Assembly (NCBI RefSeq): GCF_002014965.1
Contig: NZ_MUXT01000004.1
Span: 262,428-326,427, forward strand
Origin: Moraxella canis
GTDB taxonomy: Bacteria; Pseudomonadota; Gammaproteobacteria; Pseudomonadales; Moraxellaceae
Direction: 5' to 3'
DNA: 64,000 bases
Part shown: positions 25,393-35,800 of the stretch, one piece after another
Numbering within the stretch: position 1 is the first letter of the stretch
Layout of the letters: the number at the start of each line of letters is the position of its first letter
Program-made: the position numbers and the translations under genes
The notes under the pieces: model-generated
Told to the model about the DNA's origin: nothing
Databases searched by the model: none
Seen by the model: only the letters and a program-made list of their open reading frames with translations

Positions 25393-27255
25393 ATGGTCAC
25401 CTTAAATATTTTATATGTCGTTGCTTCATTATTGATATTTGCCAGTATCATGACGAGCACGCTGTCAGCGCGTTTGGGCGTGCCTTTGCTGTTGTTTTTT
25501 TTGGGCGTGGGCATGTTGGCGGGCGAAGAAGGTATTTTGGGGATTGAATTTGCTGAATATAATTTGGCAAATTTCATCGGTCAGGCGGCGCTTGCGTGTA
25601 TCTTGTTAGATGGCGGTCTTCGTACTTCGATGCGCTCGTTTCGCGTGGGGCTTAAGCCTGCGGTCACTTTGGCAAGCTGGGGCGTATTGGCGACGGTGTT
25701 GGTGACAGGCATTTTTGCCACTTGGCTTTTGGATGTGGACTGGCGGCTGGGCGTATTGATGGCTGCCATTGTGGGTTCGACCGATGCAGCAGCAGTATTT
25801 AGTCTATTGCGAAACGGCGGCGTCAAGCTCAACGACCGTGTACAAGCCACGCTTGAGATTGAATCAGGCGCGAACGACCCATTGGCGATTTTATTAGTCA
25901 CGGCGATGATCGCCTTAAATCTTGATCCGACCAGTCAGGGCATTGGTGATATCATCTTTATGCTCATCAGTCAAATTGGCATTGGTTTGGTGCTTGGGTT
26001 GTTGGCAGGTTGGGCATTATCCAAGATGCTGCCAAAAGTCCACTTGGCAGATGGCATGTACGCCATTTTGATTTTATCTGCTGGCTTAATCGTCTTTGGT
26101 ATGACAAACCTTTTGGGCGGTTCTGGATTTTTGGCGGTCTATTTGGCAGGAGTGGTGATCGGTAATACCAAAGTGCGCGCCACAGAGCATGTGCTGCGCG
26201 TGATGGACAGTTTTGCTTGGCTGTCGCAAGCGGTGCTATTTGTGGTGCTGGGTTTGTTGGTGCAGCCCTCAAGCATCTTGGAAGTGATTCATTATTCACT
26301 GCTGATCTTTATCTTTTTATTATTTGTGGCGCGTCCGATCGCAGTATTTAGCTCATTATTACCGTTTCGTTTTGGCATGCGTGAGATCAGTTTTATTTCT
26401 TGGGTGGGCTTGCGCGGAGCGGTGCCGATTACGCTTGCAATCATCCCAGTGACGATGGCGGTGCCTGGTGCTGACTTGGCATTTAATATTACTTTTGGCG
26501 TGGTGATTTTATCCTTATTGGTGCAAGGAGCGACCATTCCGCTGATGTCTCGTTTATTTCGTGTTTGGGTACCAACGAATAACGAGCCAAAAGCTGAGCA
26601 CGAAATTTGGGTGGGAGATCAGGCAAATATTACTTTATACGAATTTGAAGTCAAGCAGGGCGCGTTTGCCATCGGTCGCCATCCTCAAGCAATTTCTACC
26701 AAATTTGATGCGCAAGCCTTGTCTTTATTTGCGTTGGTGCGCCATGATAAGCTTGTCAATGTCAATGAAGATACGATCTTAAAGATGGGCGATGTGGTTT
26801 GGTATGCCATGCGCGGTGATGATGCGCCGAGCATTGCCAAGATTTTTAATAACTCTGCCACCCAATATCAAAAAAACAGCGAATTTTATGGCGATTGGCT
26901 GCTGTCTCCCCATGCGCGCATTGCTGATTTGCCGTTTTATAATTTGGCGACGCGCTCACTTGCCGCCAATTCATCAAGCCGCTTACCAAGACCTGTCGCC
27001 AGTGCCTTTGATGTATTTACCGTACCGCCAACGGTTGGGGCGTTGGCTGGGGTTGATGAAGATTTGGTGAATAAATTAACCGAAGCCAAAAATCAAACCG
27101 TCGAAGAATTTATGATGCAATATTTTAAGACCGAGCCTGTCAAGGGCGATGAAGTGTACCTCAATGAAACTTGGTCGCTCATCGTGCGTGATGTGGACGG
27201 ACGCGGCCGCTTGCGCGGTGTGGGTCTAAAAAATAAAATCAAAAAAGACGCTTAA
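25393..27255 (+). CDS. nhaP2: K+/H+ antiporter, NhaP2/CvrA type (CPA1)
   Basis: A 620-residue protein. Residues ~1-395 form a Na+/H+-exchanger-like membrane domain of about twelve helices, with VGSTDAAAVFSLLRNGG and LEIESGANDPLAILL carrying the ion-binding acidic residues. Residues ~405-490 match a TrkA-C-type regulatory domain. The last ~120 residues resemble the CorC_HlyC-like domain found at the end of NhaP2. In Vibrio and E. coli homologues exchange K+ for H+ and guard against potassium overload. The ATG at 25393 has only a weak upstream ribosome site. Confidence 0.9.
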   Translation: MVTLNILYVVASLLIFASIMTSTLSARLGVPLLLFFLGVGMLAGEEGILGIEFAEYNLANFIGQAALACILLDGGLRTSMRSFRVGLKPAVTLASWGVLATVLVTGIFATWLLDVDWRLGVLMAAIVGSTDAAAVFSLLRNGGVKLNDRVQATLEIESGANDPLAILLVTAMIALNLDPTSQGIGDIIFMLISQIGIGLVLGLLAGWALSKMLPKVHLADGMYAILILSAGLIVFGMTNLLGGSGFLAVYLAGVVIGNTKVRATEHVLRVMDSFAWLSQAVLFVVLGLLVQPSSILEVIHYSLLIFIFLLFVARPIAVFSSLLPFRFGMREISFISWVGLRGAVPITLAIIPVTMAVPGADLAFNITFGVVILSLLVQGATIPLMSRLFRVWVPTNNEPKAEHEIWVGDQANITLYEFEVKQGAFAIGRHPQAISTKFDAQALSLFALVRHDKLVNVNEDTILKMGDVVWYAMRGDDAPSIAKIFNNSATQYQKNSEFYGDWLLSPHARIADLPFYNLATRSLAANSSSRLPRPVASAFDVFTVPPTVGALAGVDEDLVNKLTEAKNQTVEEFMMQYFKTEPVKGDEVYLNETWSLIVRDVDGRGRLRGVGLKNKIKKDA

Positions 27256-27391
27256 TTGAGCGATGATCAATCTTGGCTTAGCTGGTTTGTGCGATTTTTG
27301 TAATCAAGTAGTTTTGGGTGTTTAAATTGGGTATTTTTTCCCCATTTATCACCAAATACGCTTTGATTGATTGAGATATTTAAGGAAAATT

Positions 27392-28369
27392 ATGTTACAC
27401 ACTTCAAAAAAACCCATTGAACTACGCATCACCCATCTGAATAAAGTGCAAAAAGATACCAAAAAAAGAATCGAAACTATTCAGTCTGATCATGATGATG
27501 CTCCGCATAAACTCAAAGATAAGCTGTGCGAATTATTTAAAGATGTTAAAAAATTAGATAAAAAACGCGAGCAGTCCACCGATGAGCGTACAAAGCAAAA
27601 ATCGATTTATGTCCTTGATTTTGATGGTGATATTAAGGCAAGCGCCGTCGCTCACTTGCGCGAAGAGATCAGTGCCATCATCAGCGTCGCTAATCAGGGT
27701 GATGAAGTGGTGCTGCGCCTTGAAAGCGGCGGTGGTCAAGTGCATGCTTATGGCTTGGCTGCCGCGCAGCTTGTACGGATCAAAGAAGCAGGATTAAAGC
27801 TCACCATCTGTGTCGATAAGATCGCTGCCAGTGGTGGCTATATGATGGCTTGTACCGCCGATAAACTCATTGCCAGTGATTTTTCAGTGATTGGCTCTAT
27901 CGGTGTAATCAGTCAGCTGCCTAATTTTCACGAATTTTTGAAAAAACATGATGTGCAATTTGAGCAGTTCACAGCAGGTGAATATAAGCGTACTGTGACG
28001 ATTTTTGGGGAAAACGACGACGAAGATCGCGCTAAGCACCAAGCCGACATTGAGCGCATTCATGAGTTATTTAAAGGTTTTATTAATAAACATCGTCCTC
28101 GGTTGGATCTTGAGCGCGTCGCGACAGGCGAAGTGTGGTTCGGTGAAGACGCTCTAGAGCTTAGGCTGATTGATGAGATTGGCACTTCAGATGCCTATTT
28201 GCTTGATAAGCTAAAAACACACGAAGCGTATTTATTACATTCGCGCAGCAAGCCGACTTTGGCAGAGAAAATTGGCTTAGCTGAGCAGCTTGGCAGTAGC
28301 GTCGCACATCTGATTGGGCAAACTGGCGATCTGTTGGGTCAGGCTTTGGCTAAATTTGGCAGACCTTAA
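27392..28369 (+). CDS. sohB: SohB-like S49 peptidase lacking an N-terminal membrane anchor
   Basis: A 325-residue serine peptidase closely resembling E. coli SohB from VLDFDGDIKASAVAHLREEI onward. The nucleophile is Ser147 in DKIAASGGYMMAC and the general-base Lys199 is in TAGEYKRTVTIFGEN. The ATG at 27392 has AAGGA five bases upstream. E. coli SohB starts with a membrane helix; here the ~70 residues before the catalytic domain are highly charged (many Lys, Asp and Glu) with no hydrophobic stretch, and the 136 bases upstream do not encode one. The protein is therefore predicted to be cytoplasmic or peripheral. Confidence 0.88.
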   Translation: MLHTSKKPIELRITHLNKVQKDTKKRIETIQSDHDDAPHKLKDKLCELFKDVKKLDKKREQSTDERTKQKSIYVLDFDGDIKASAVAHLREEISAIISVANQGDEVVLRLESGGGQVHAYGLAAAQLVRIKEAGLKLTICVDKIAASGGYMMACTADKLIASDFSVIGSIGVISQLPNFHEFLKKHDVQFEQFTAGEYKRTVTIFGENDDEDRAKHQADIERIHELFKGFINKHRPRLDLERVATGEVWFGEDALELRLIDEIGTSDAYLLDKLKTHEAYLLHSRSKPTLAEKIGLAEQLGSSVAHLIGQTGDLLGQALAKFGRP

Positions 28370-28495
28370 GTGATGACTGAAGAGTCTTCAGAAAATTTAA
28401 GCTAAACACAATTAATGCTGTGATTTTTGGCTCGGTTGCGTTAAAATACTCGATTTAGTCAGTTGATGACGCAGATGAGCTTGGTTGTAATTTCC

Positions 28496-29350
28496 ATGAA
28501 AAAACTTGAAGAATTATTTAGTAAAGCCGATAAATTCGGCCGTATTGTTGCCAACCGTTTTAATAAAATTAAAGACTTAAACGACATTCGCGGTGTTGGC
28601 GCAGGTAAGACGGTGCTGATCACAGGGGCAAGCTCGGGACTCGGTGCTATGATGGCGCGTAAGTTTGCGTTTTTGGGCTATGATTTGGCGATTTGCGCGC
28701 GCCGCCTAGAGAGACTTGAGGCGATCAAAGCTGAGCTTGAGGGCGATTATGGCATCACAGTGCATACTAAGCGCTTGGATGTGACTGATTATGAACAGAT
28801 TTTTGAGGTTTTTGGCGAATTTGCCGAACAAATCGGTCAAATTGATAAAATCATCGTCAATGCGGGCGTGGGTGACAGTCGTGTGATCGGTCATGGCCGA
28901 TTTAACATTAACCGCGCCACTGCCGAAACAAACTTTATCGCTGCTATGGCTCAATGTGAGGCAGCGATGCAGATTTTTCGTAGTCAAAACAGCGGGCAAT
29001 TGGTTGTCATCTCTAGCATGTCAGCGGTGCGAGGTTTGCCGCGTCATTTGACGACTTATGCCGCTGCCAAAGCTGGTCTTGCTAGACTGGCTGAAGGCAT
29101 TCGCGCTGATATGATCAAAGAAAAATTACCGATTACAGTTTCCACCATTTACCCAGGCTATGTCCGTACGGATTTAAATATCGGTGCCAAATATTTGCCT
29201 TTTGAGGTGGAAGAAGATGAGGGCGCTGATGTGATCGTCAAGGCCATCGAAGCAAAGGTTTCGGAAGCTTATGTCCCACTTTGGCCGTGGCTTCCGATTG
29301 GACTGGGGATGAAGTATTTGCCGCTTAAGGTAATTACTAAGTTTATCTAA
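28496..29350 (+). CDS. SDR-family oxidoreductase
   Basis: A 284-residue short-chain dehydrogenase. After a charged N-terminal extension of ~38 residues comes VLITGASSGLGAMMARKFAF (NAD(P)-binding TGxxxGxG), NAGVGDS, the catalytic Ser in VVISSMSAVRG and YAAAKAG (YxxxK). ICARRLERLEAI after beta-2, with Arg residues, hints at NADPH preference. The C-terminal ~30 residues are hydrophobic (YVPLWPWLPIGLGMKYLPLKVI), suggesting membrane association, as in YqjQ-like or retinol-dehydrogenase-like SDRs. The start is uncertain: 28496 is preferred, with other in-frame starts at 28466 and 28475; none has a good ribosome site. Confidence 0.8.
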   Translation: MKKLEELFSKADKFGRIVANRFNKIKDLNDIRGVGAGKTVLITGASSGLGAMMARKFAFLGYDLAICARRLERLEAIKAELEGDYGITVHTKRLDVTDYEQIFEVFGEFAEQIGQIDKIIVNAGVGDSRVIGHGRFNINRATAETNFIAAMAQCEAAMQIFRSQNSGQLVVISSMSAVRGLPRHLTTYAAAKAGLARLAEGIRADMIKEKLPITVSTIYPGYVRTDLNIGAKYLPFEVEEDEGADVIVKAIEAKVSEAYVPLWPWLPIGLGMKYLPLKVITKFI

Positions 29351-29373
29351 TAAAGTATATCATTTTATATAAT

Positions 29374-29398
29374 AAAGGCTTGTATTTACAAGCCTTTT
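29374..29398 (+). terminator. Intrinsic terminator after the SDR gene
   Basis: A perfect 10-bp stem (AAAGGCTTGT / ACAAGCCTTT) with a 4-base loop ends in TTTT. It lies 32 bases before the mscS-like start codon, so it could also act on the following gene's leader. Confidence 0.75.
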
Positions 29399-29429
29399 GG
29401 GTTATGAAGAACACAGTGATGGGGAAGTC

Positions 29430-30476
29430 ATGAGTCAAAGTAGCACTGAGAATGCTGAACTAGCAAATGCCACCCTTGCGGTCGCGGATGCTGCCGAAAC
29501 CGCCAAAGAAGTTGCAGCTGATGCAGCAAAAATAACCAAAGATACGCTTGAGCATGGTGCTAATGACACCTTGCAATTTTTGGGCATACCAATAGATATT
29601 AATACGCTTACTCACATGCTGATCGATTTGTCTGGTCGATTGGTGTTGGCGCTGCTCATTTTCTTTGTGGGTAAGTGGATTGGTAAGCGCATGGTGCGCA
29701 TTGCCAAGCACGTCATGGCAAAAAGCCGACTGGATAATACTGCCGCCAACTTTTTGGGCAATTTATTATATGGTCTCATGCTTGTTGCGGTGGTTTTGGC
29801 ATCTTTAAATAAGCTTGGTGTAAACACCAACTCATTCGTTGCTATGCTCGGTGCAGCAGGCGTTGCTATTGGTGTATCGCTAAAAGATCAGTTATCAAAC
29901 TTAGCAGCAGGTGTTTTGATTGTCATTTTTAGACCGTTTGGTCGCGGTGATGTCGTCGAAGTCGGTGGTAAACTTGGAACGGTGCTTGATATCAGCTTGG
30001 TGAATACACGCATTCGTACCGCCAATAATCACGAAATCATCATACCTAATGGCGATATCATGACCACTGCCAGTATCAACTATTCATCCCTGCCAACACG
30101 CCGCGTGGATGTCGAAGTAGGTATTGGTTATAGTTCAGACATTCGCGCTGCAAGGGAGGTGATGGTCGCACTTGCCAAGGCTCACCCCAATGTTTTGGAT
30201 GATCCAGAGCCAAGTGTCATCGTAACCGCTTTGGCGGACAGCTCTGTGGATTTGATGCTCAGAGCATGGACGAATAACGATGATTGGTTCATGACACATG
30301 CTGAGCTGCTTGAACAGGTCAAATATGCATTTGATGAAGCGGGTATTGATATTCCCTTTCCAAATCGTACAGTGCAAATTGATGGCTTTGAGATGGATAA
30401 ACTTAATGCGCTGTTTGAGTCCCAAGCTGAGCATGCACGCTTAATCAAAACTTCTAAACAAGATCCAATCAATTAA
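29430..30476 (+). CDS. MscS-family mechanosensitive channel
   Basis: A 348-residue small-conductance mechanosensitive channel. A ~60-residue N-terminal segment rich in Ala, Asp and Glu precedes the first helix (LVLALLIFFVGKWIGKRM). The pore helix is FVAMLGAAGVAIGVSLKDQLSNLAAGVLIVIFRPF, and the beta domain begins GRGDVVEVGGKLGTVLDISLVNTRIRTANN with IIIPNGDIM. It ends with the alpha-beta domain. It releases solutes upon osmotic downshock. The ATG at 29430 follows GGGGAAG. It is longer than E. coli MscS (286 residues), mainly because of the N-terminal extension. Confidence 0.93.
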   Translation: MSQSSTENAELANATLAVADAAETAKEVAADAAKITKDTLEHGANDTLQFLGIPIDINTLTHMLIDLSGRLVLALLIFFVGKWIGKRMVRIAKHVMAKSRLDNTAANFLGNLLYGLMLVAVVLASLNKLGVNTNSFVAMLGAAGVAIGVSLKDQLSNLAAGVLIVIFRPFGRGDVVEVGGKLGTVLDISLVNTRIRTANNHEIIIPNGDIMTTASINYSSLPTRRVDVEVGIGYSSDIRAAREVMVALAKAHPNVLDDPEPSVIVTALADSSVDLMLRAWTNNDDWFMTHAELLEQVKYAFDEAGIDIPFPNRTVQIDGFEMDKLNALFESQAEHARLIKTSKQDPIN

Positions 30477-30486
30477 ACCAAATCCT

Positions 30487-30516
30487 AAAGCCTCTGTGAT
30501 CGCACGGAGGCTTTTT
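30487..30516. terminator. Intrinsic terminator between mscS-like gene and tag
   Basis: A stem AAAGCCTC-TGTG / CAC-GGAGGCTTT with one internal mismatch is followed by TTTTT. It sits between convergent genes and could act in both directions; it overlaps the tag stop codon. Confidence 0.8.
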
Positions 30517-31090
30517 AACGAAACTCACAATCGATCACATGATCATTCACCATGCCCACTGCTTGCATAAAGGCATAGCAAGTGGTTGGACCGATAAACT
30601 TAAATCCTTGATTTTTTAGAGCTTTTGCTAATCTTACCGAGGCGTCGGTTTGGGTGGGTATGTCGGTGAGTGTTTTGGGATGATTGATGACAGGCTTGCC
30701 ATCTGGCGTCGCGATCCCCCAAAGATAGTCACTAAAACTTTGATGCTCAGTGATGGCAAGATAGGCTTTGGCGTTATTGATGATGGCGCTGATTTTACCA
30801 AGATGGCGGATGATGCCTGTATTTTGCATCAATGCTTCGATCTTGGCTTGGTCGTATTTGGCGATTTTATTTGCGTCGAACTGATCAAAAGCATCATAAT
30901 AATGATCGCGTTTTTTTAAGATCGTAATCCAGCTTAAGCCTGATTGCATCGACTCTAAGCAAAGCTGAGCAAATAACATCTGATCATCATAAATGGGCTT
31001 ACCCCACTCATGATCATGATAATCTATGTAGATCGGATCGGACAGGCACCAAGCGCAGCGATGGGGTGCCTTGGTCATCAAATCGCTCAT
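30515..31090 (-). CDS. tag: DNA-3-methyladenine glycosylase I
   Basis: A 191-residue base-excision repair enzyme that removes 3-methyladenine. It follows E. coli Tag closely: RCAWC...YIDYHDHEWG (zinc ligands C12 and H25), SGLSWITILKKRDHY, NTGIIRHLGKISAIINNA, KNQGFKFIGPTTCYAFMQAVGMVNDHVIDC (H184 and C188). The ATG lies one base after the cysE stop (TGATATG), so the two genes are probably translated from one message. It is convergent with the mscS-like gene. Confidence 0.96.
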   Translation of the reverse strand: MSDLMTKAPHRCAWCLSDPIYIDYHDHEWGKPIYDDQMLFAQLCLESMQSGLSWITILKKRDHYYDAFDQFDANKIAKYDQAKIEALMQNTGIIRHLGKISAIINNAKAYLAITEHQSFSDYLWGIATPDGKPVINHPKTLTDIPTQTDASVRLAKALKNQGFKFIGPTTCYAFMQAVGMVNDHVIDCEFR

Positions 31091-31091
31091 A

Positions 31092-31898
31092 TCAAATGTG
31101 ATAGTCAGGCTTTAAATCTTCGCCATCAAAGACATCCAAATCATCTTTGCACAATGATTTTATGCCTTTGGGAGTGAAATTTGGATCCAATTTCTTGACC
31201 GCGGCGGTGAGTTCACAGATTTGCTTATCGCGCTCTTGGATGTGCGCCAATAAAGCAGCAATGCTCGATGCGACAGGGTCTTTGGAATCAGGTTTTAGAC
31301 CATAGGCGTTAAAGAGTTCTTCGGACTGAGCTTGATGTTCGATGGGCTTTTGTTCTTGTTTGTTTTTGACGACCATGCGAGCGGCGCTACCGACCATCGT
31401 GGCACCAGCCGGCACTGGCTTGACAACAACAGCGTTTGAGCCGATCTTAGCGTCATCACCGACACTAAAGCCGCCCAAAATCTTAGCGCCTGCACCAACA
31501 ACAACATTATTGCCAAGCGTTGGATGGCGTTTGGCGCCTTTTTCCCAAGACACGCCGCCCAAAGTCACGCCATGGTATAAGGTAACATCATCACCAATTT
31601 CAGCAGTCTCACCAATCACCACGCCCATGCCATGATCAATAAAAAAACGCTTACCGATCTTGGCGGCAGGGTGGATCTCAATGCCTGTCGTACAGCGACT
31701 AAAATGAGAGAGCGCTCTTGCCATAAACTTATGGTCAGAATTCCACAAGCGATGTGCCCCTCGGTGCATGATGCGCGCATGAATACCTGGATAGGTTAAG
31801 AGCACTTCCATCTGACTGCGCGCCGCAGGGTCACGCTCAAGCACTGCTTTGACATCCTCACTGATGGCATTTTTTAATTTAAATAGTTTTTTTAGCAT
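31092..31898 (-). CDS. cysE: Serine O-acetyltransferase
   Basis: A 268-residue enzyme that acetylates serine with acetyl-CoA, the first step of cysteine synthesis. A helical N-terminal part ([31 protein letters not shown]) leads into the left-handed beta-helix with catalytic [31 protein letters not shown] and [30 protein letters not shown]. The short N-terminus is of the EpsC type. After the acetyltransferase core (ending near residue 180) a tail of ~85 residues follows, with a predicted coiled coil ([18 protein letters not shown]). AGGAAAA precedes the ATG. Confidence 0.94.
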   Translation of the reverse strand: MLKKLFKLKNAISEDVKAVLERDPAARSQMEVLLTYPGIHARIMHRGAHRLWNSDHKFMARALSHFSRCTTGIEIHPAAKIGKRFFIDHGMGVVIGETAEIGDDVTLYHGVTLGGVSWEKGAKRHPTLGNNVVVGAGAKILGGFSVGDDAKIGSNAVVVKPVPAGATMVGSAARMVVKNKQEQKPIEHQAQSEELFNAYGLKPDSKDPVASSIAALLAHIQERDKQICELTAAVKKLDPNFTPKGIKSLCKDDLDVFDGEDLKPDYHI

Positions 31899-31998
31899 GT
31901 GATTTTCCTAAAATTTCTGTCATCATATCGCTCAATGTGAAGTTTATCAAGTCAATCTTGGCATATTGATATGATTGACTATGAGCAATCACGCCAAC

Positions 31999-32883
31999 CT
32001 AAGGCAAGCTTTTATCAATCTTAGCGATCAGTGCACGAATTAACGCGTATTCTTTTTGGTCGAGCTGTAAGCGGCTATTCAAGCGAGATAAGCGGTTTGG
32101 TAGATGCTTAAGATCGTCGTCGTGCGCAAGATTTAGTCTCTGCATTAATGCGATGAGCGCGCCTTCAAGGCTGGCTGCCTGCGCTTGAGTGATCGCAGGC
32201 TCATCCCAGTCGGTGCGTATATGTATGGGCAGCGAGTGATCCTCTTGCTGCACGCCTTGCGTCTGCTTGGTGCTGATAAGAGGGGATGATGTCAGCGTAC
32301 TGGCAAATTGATCAAAAAAGTTAGCGGCGATGACCTGTATGGCACTGGCGACATTGAGCACAGGATAGTCTGGGTTGGCGGGAATCTGTATGTGATAATC
32401 AGCCAATGACAACTCCTCATTGGTCAAGCCTCGATCTTCACGCCCAAATAAAATGGCAATTTTGGGTAGGACATTGACCGAATCATCAGATGATTGAGCT
32501 TTATTAGCCAAAGATGGTGCTAAATCATTTGTTGGATCAGTCTTTGATAATTGCTTGAGTGCAACTTGTGCTGCCATACTTGGGGTGAGTACAGGTCTGG
32601 GCATTTGGCGTGAGCGGGCACTGGCTGCAAAAATGAGCGTGCAATCACCAATGGCATCTTTAAGGTCTTTTGTGATGCAAGTTTTATCCAGTAATGCGCC
32701 TGCGCCTGCAGCATTGGCGTAACTGCTGTCATCAATTGGCAGACGTGGATTGACAACCACCAAATCATCCAATCCCATGGTATGAAGCGCCCGTGCCGCC
32801 GAGCCGATATTGGCAGGCAAGGTGGTGCCAATCATCACGATACGAATGCGTGATAGCCAAGATTTGAGTAAAGCATGAGTCAT
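31999..32883 (-). CDS. trmJ: tRNA (cytidine/uridine-32-2'-O)-methyltransferase TrmJ
   Basis: A 294-residue SPOUT-class enzyme that methylates ribose at position 32 of certain tRNAs. The knot motifs are IRIVMIGTTLPANIGSAARALHTMGL (residues ~13-38), ILFGREDRGLTNEEL and PDYPVLNVASAIQVIAANFF. A low-complexity insert (residues ~112-142) precedes motif 2. The start codon shares a base with the dnaE stop (TAATG), implying translational coupling to dnaE. Confidence 0.92.
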   Translation of the reverse strand: MTHALLKSWLSRIRIVMIGTTLPANIGSAARALHTMGLDDLVVVNPRLPIDDSSYANAAGAGALLDKTCITKDLKDAIGDCTLIFAASARSRQMPRPVLTPSMAAQVALKQLSKTDPTNDLAPSLANKAQSSDDSVNVLPKIAILFGREDRGLTNEELSLADYHIQIPANPDYPVLNVASAIQVIAANFFDQFASTLTSSPLISTKQTQGVQQEDHSLPIHIRTDWDEPAITQAQAASLEGALIALMQRLNLAHDDDLKHLPNRLSRLNSRLQLDQKEYALIRALIAKIDKSLP

Positions 32884-35800
32884 TAGCGGAACACCAAATG
32901 ATCATCAGTGAGATGATTTTTTAATTGAGCGATGTTTTGATCGCTGGGGTATAGTCGCAATCGGTCATTGGTTTGGACACGCGCAACACTGCATTCATCA
33001 TATAAATACAGTGATAAAGGTACGCACAAATCGCCTACTTGACCGATATCCATAGCGTCATCATGCTCTGAATTTGGGTAGGAGCCCCGTTTGATGACTT
33101 CAGGCGGCGGGCTATTTTCTTTGATCACGCTCAAAATCCCCGCAAGCGCTTGGGTGTCATCACAAGCAAGCTTAAGATGGATTTCCTTAAGTCGGCGAAT
33201 CCGTGCGGTTTCGATGGATTCAATGTGATGTAGGCGAGTGAAAATCCGACCATCGTCACTTTCACGGACACCGATTTTGGCGATGACGATATTAGCGATG
33301 GTCATATTTGCACGCTCACCTTTGGTATATAAAGGTTCGTACTCTTCATCAATGCCGGGCACGCGCTTACCTGCGGTCAAAACATCTTTAAACTTATTAA
33401 AAGTTTCGCCATAACAGCTCATCTCAATGCGACCTTTACCATCGTCAAGCTTTACGACAATGCGCTCCCCAAAAAACGCCACATCATAGATCAAGCCTGC
33501 AATCCATGCAAAGCCTTTGCCGGTATCTTTTAGATCGAGGACACTCTTGACGGTGGTATATAAGGGTAGCTCGCTGCGATACTCATCCAAAGGATGACCT
33601 GTCAAATACAGTCCAAGTGTGGCTTGTTCATAGCGTAAGCGATCTTGGGGCTGCCAGTAGACATCCTCAAGCGGTGGTGCAACAAACAGCGCATCATCGA
33701 CATCTGCAAATAAATCCATTGTCCCGGTCAGTTGATTTTGGCGGTTTTGGTCAGCTGCTGCCATCGCTTCGGGGAGCTGTCGCCATAAGCCGCGGCGAAT
33801 TTGGTAGCTTTGATCTGACTGATCGGTGATATAATGCGGTTTTAGGTTTTCAGCCAAAATATCAAAACAGCCTGCTTTGATGAGTGCTTCTAGTGAGCGC
33901 TTGCCCACTTTTTTGATGTCAATGCGATTACAAAAATCGTATAAATCCTTAAAAGGACCGTCCTTGCGCGCAGCGACAATACTATTAACCGCTTCTTCGC
34001 CCACGCCCTTGACAGCGCCAAGCCCATAGACAATCGTCTTGGCGTCCCTGACCACAAATTTCCACTGGCTGTGATTGACACTGGGCGGAATAATACTTAG
34101 CCCAAAATTATCCCGACAATCCGACAACAAAAAAACCACCTGGTCGGTATCATCCATTTCGGATGTCAAGACCGCTGCCATAAATTCAGCAGGATAATAA
34201 TGCTTTAGATAAGCAGTCTGATAAGCAAGCACGCCATAGGCTGCCGAATGCGATTTATTAAACCCATAGCCGGCAAATTTTTCAACCAAATCAAAAATCT
34301 GCGCCGCCAAGCTGCCATCGATATTTTGTCCTATCGCTCCATCAACAAAAGTACTGCGCTGCTTAGCCATCTCTTCGGGTTTTTTCTTGCCCATGGCGCG
34401 TCTTAGCATATCCGCCCCGCCTAGGGTATAACCTGCCAAGACCTGCGCGATCTGCATGACTTGCTCTTGATAGACGATCACCCCGTAGGTCGATTCAAGC
34501 GGCGGCTGTAGCAGCTCATGCTGAAACTGAGGGTGGGGGTAAGCCACTTCCTGGATGCCATGCTTTCTGTCGATAAAGTCAGAGACCATACCTGACTCAA
34601 GCGGACCAGGTCGATACAAAGCACACATCGCAATGACATCTTCGATATTTGAGGGCTTAAGCTGCGCTAGGTATTTTTTCATGCCGCTACTTTCTAGCTG
34701 AAAGACAGCACTGGTTTTGGCTTCTTGGAGCACTGAGGTATAGACATCGGCATCATCAAGCGGTAAGGTTTCTAAATCAATTGGTGCTTGACCTTGGGCT
34801 TGGCGAGTTTGATTGATGTTATCGACCGCAGCTTGAAGTACGGTCAAATTTCGAAGTCCTAAGAAGTCAAATTTCACCAAGCCGACCGCCTCAACATCGT
34901 CCTTATCATACTGGCTGACAGGATGACCTTCACCATCACAATAGATGGCCGAAAAGTCACTGATGCGATTCGGGGCGATGAGTACGCCGCCTGCGTGCTT
35001 ACCGACATTACGCGTCAGTCCTTCAAGTTTTTTGGCCATCTCCCAAATCTCAAGTGCCAGCTCATGATCTGGCGCATCTGGATTGGTGAGCAGCTCTTTG
35101 AGCTGCGGCTCTTGATCGAAGGCATCTTCAAGCTTAATGCCAGGTGTTTTTGGAATCATCTTTGAGATGCGATCACCCAAGCCAAAAGGCTTTCCCTGAA
35201 CACGCGTGACATCGCGAACCACAGCACGCGCCGCCATCGTACCAAAAGTGATGATCTGACTGACCGCTTGGCGACCATACGCCTGTGCCACGTAGTCGAT
35301 CACGCGGTCACGCCCTTCGATACAAAAATCGATATCAAAGTCAGGCATCGAGATGCGCTCAGGATTTAAGAATCGCTCAAATAACAAATCATAGCTCAAA
35401 GGGTCAAGATCGGTAATGTTGAGTGCATAAGCAACCAAAGACCCTGCGCCTGAGCCACGACCAGGACCGACAGGCACACCATTGGCTTTCGCCCAGCGGA
35501 TAAAGTCCATCACGATTAAAAAGTAGCCAGGAAAACCCATTTTAAGAATGATGCCAAGCTCATACTCAAGACGCTCATCATAAGGTTTTCGTACCTGATC
35601 CCAATCGTCACCTCTTTCTTCAACGGGATAGAGCTTCTCAAGGCGTCTGTTTAAGCCATCGGCGGACACTTTCTTAAAAAAAGTCTCAATGGTATCACCC
35701 TCTGGGATGGGAAAATCAGGCAGAACATTGATCCCAAGTGTGATCGTTATATTGCATCGGCTGGCAAGCAGGCGCGTATTTTCAATGGCTTGGGGTAGAT

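Noticed and set aside
28377..28391. CTGAAGA/TCTTCAG dyad after sohB as a terminator
   Set aside because: There is only one base between the arms, so no RNA loop can form, and no T-run follows; at most a protein site.
31922..31975. ATCATATC / GATATGAT repeats between trmJ and cysE as a terminator
   Set aside because: The arms are 38 bases apart and AT-only, giving a weak stem without a T-run.
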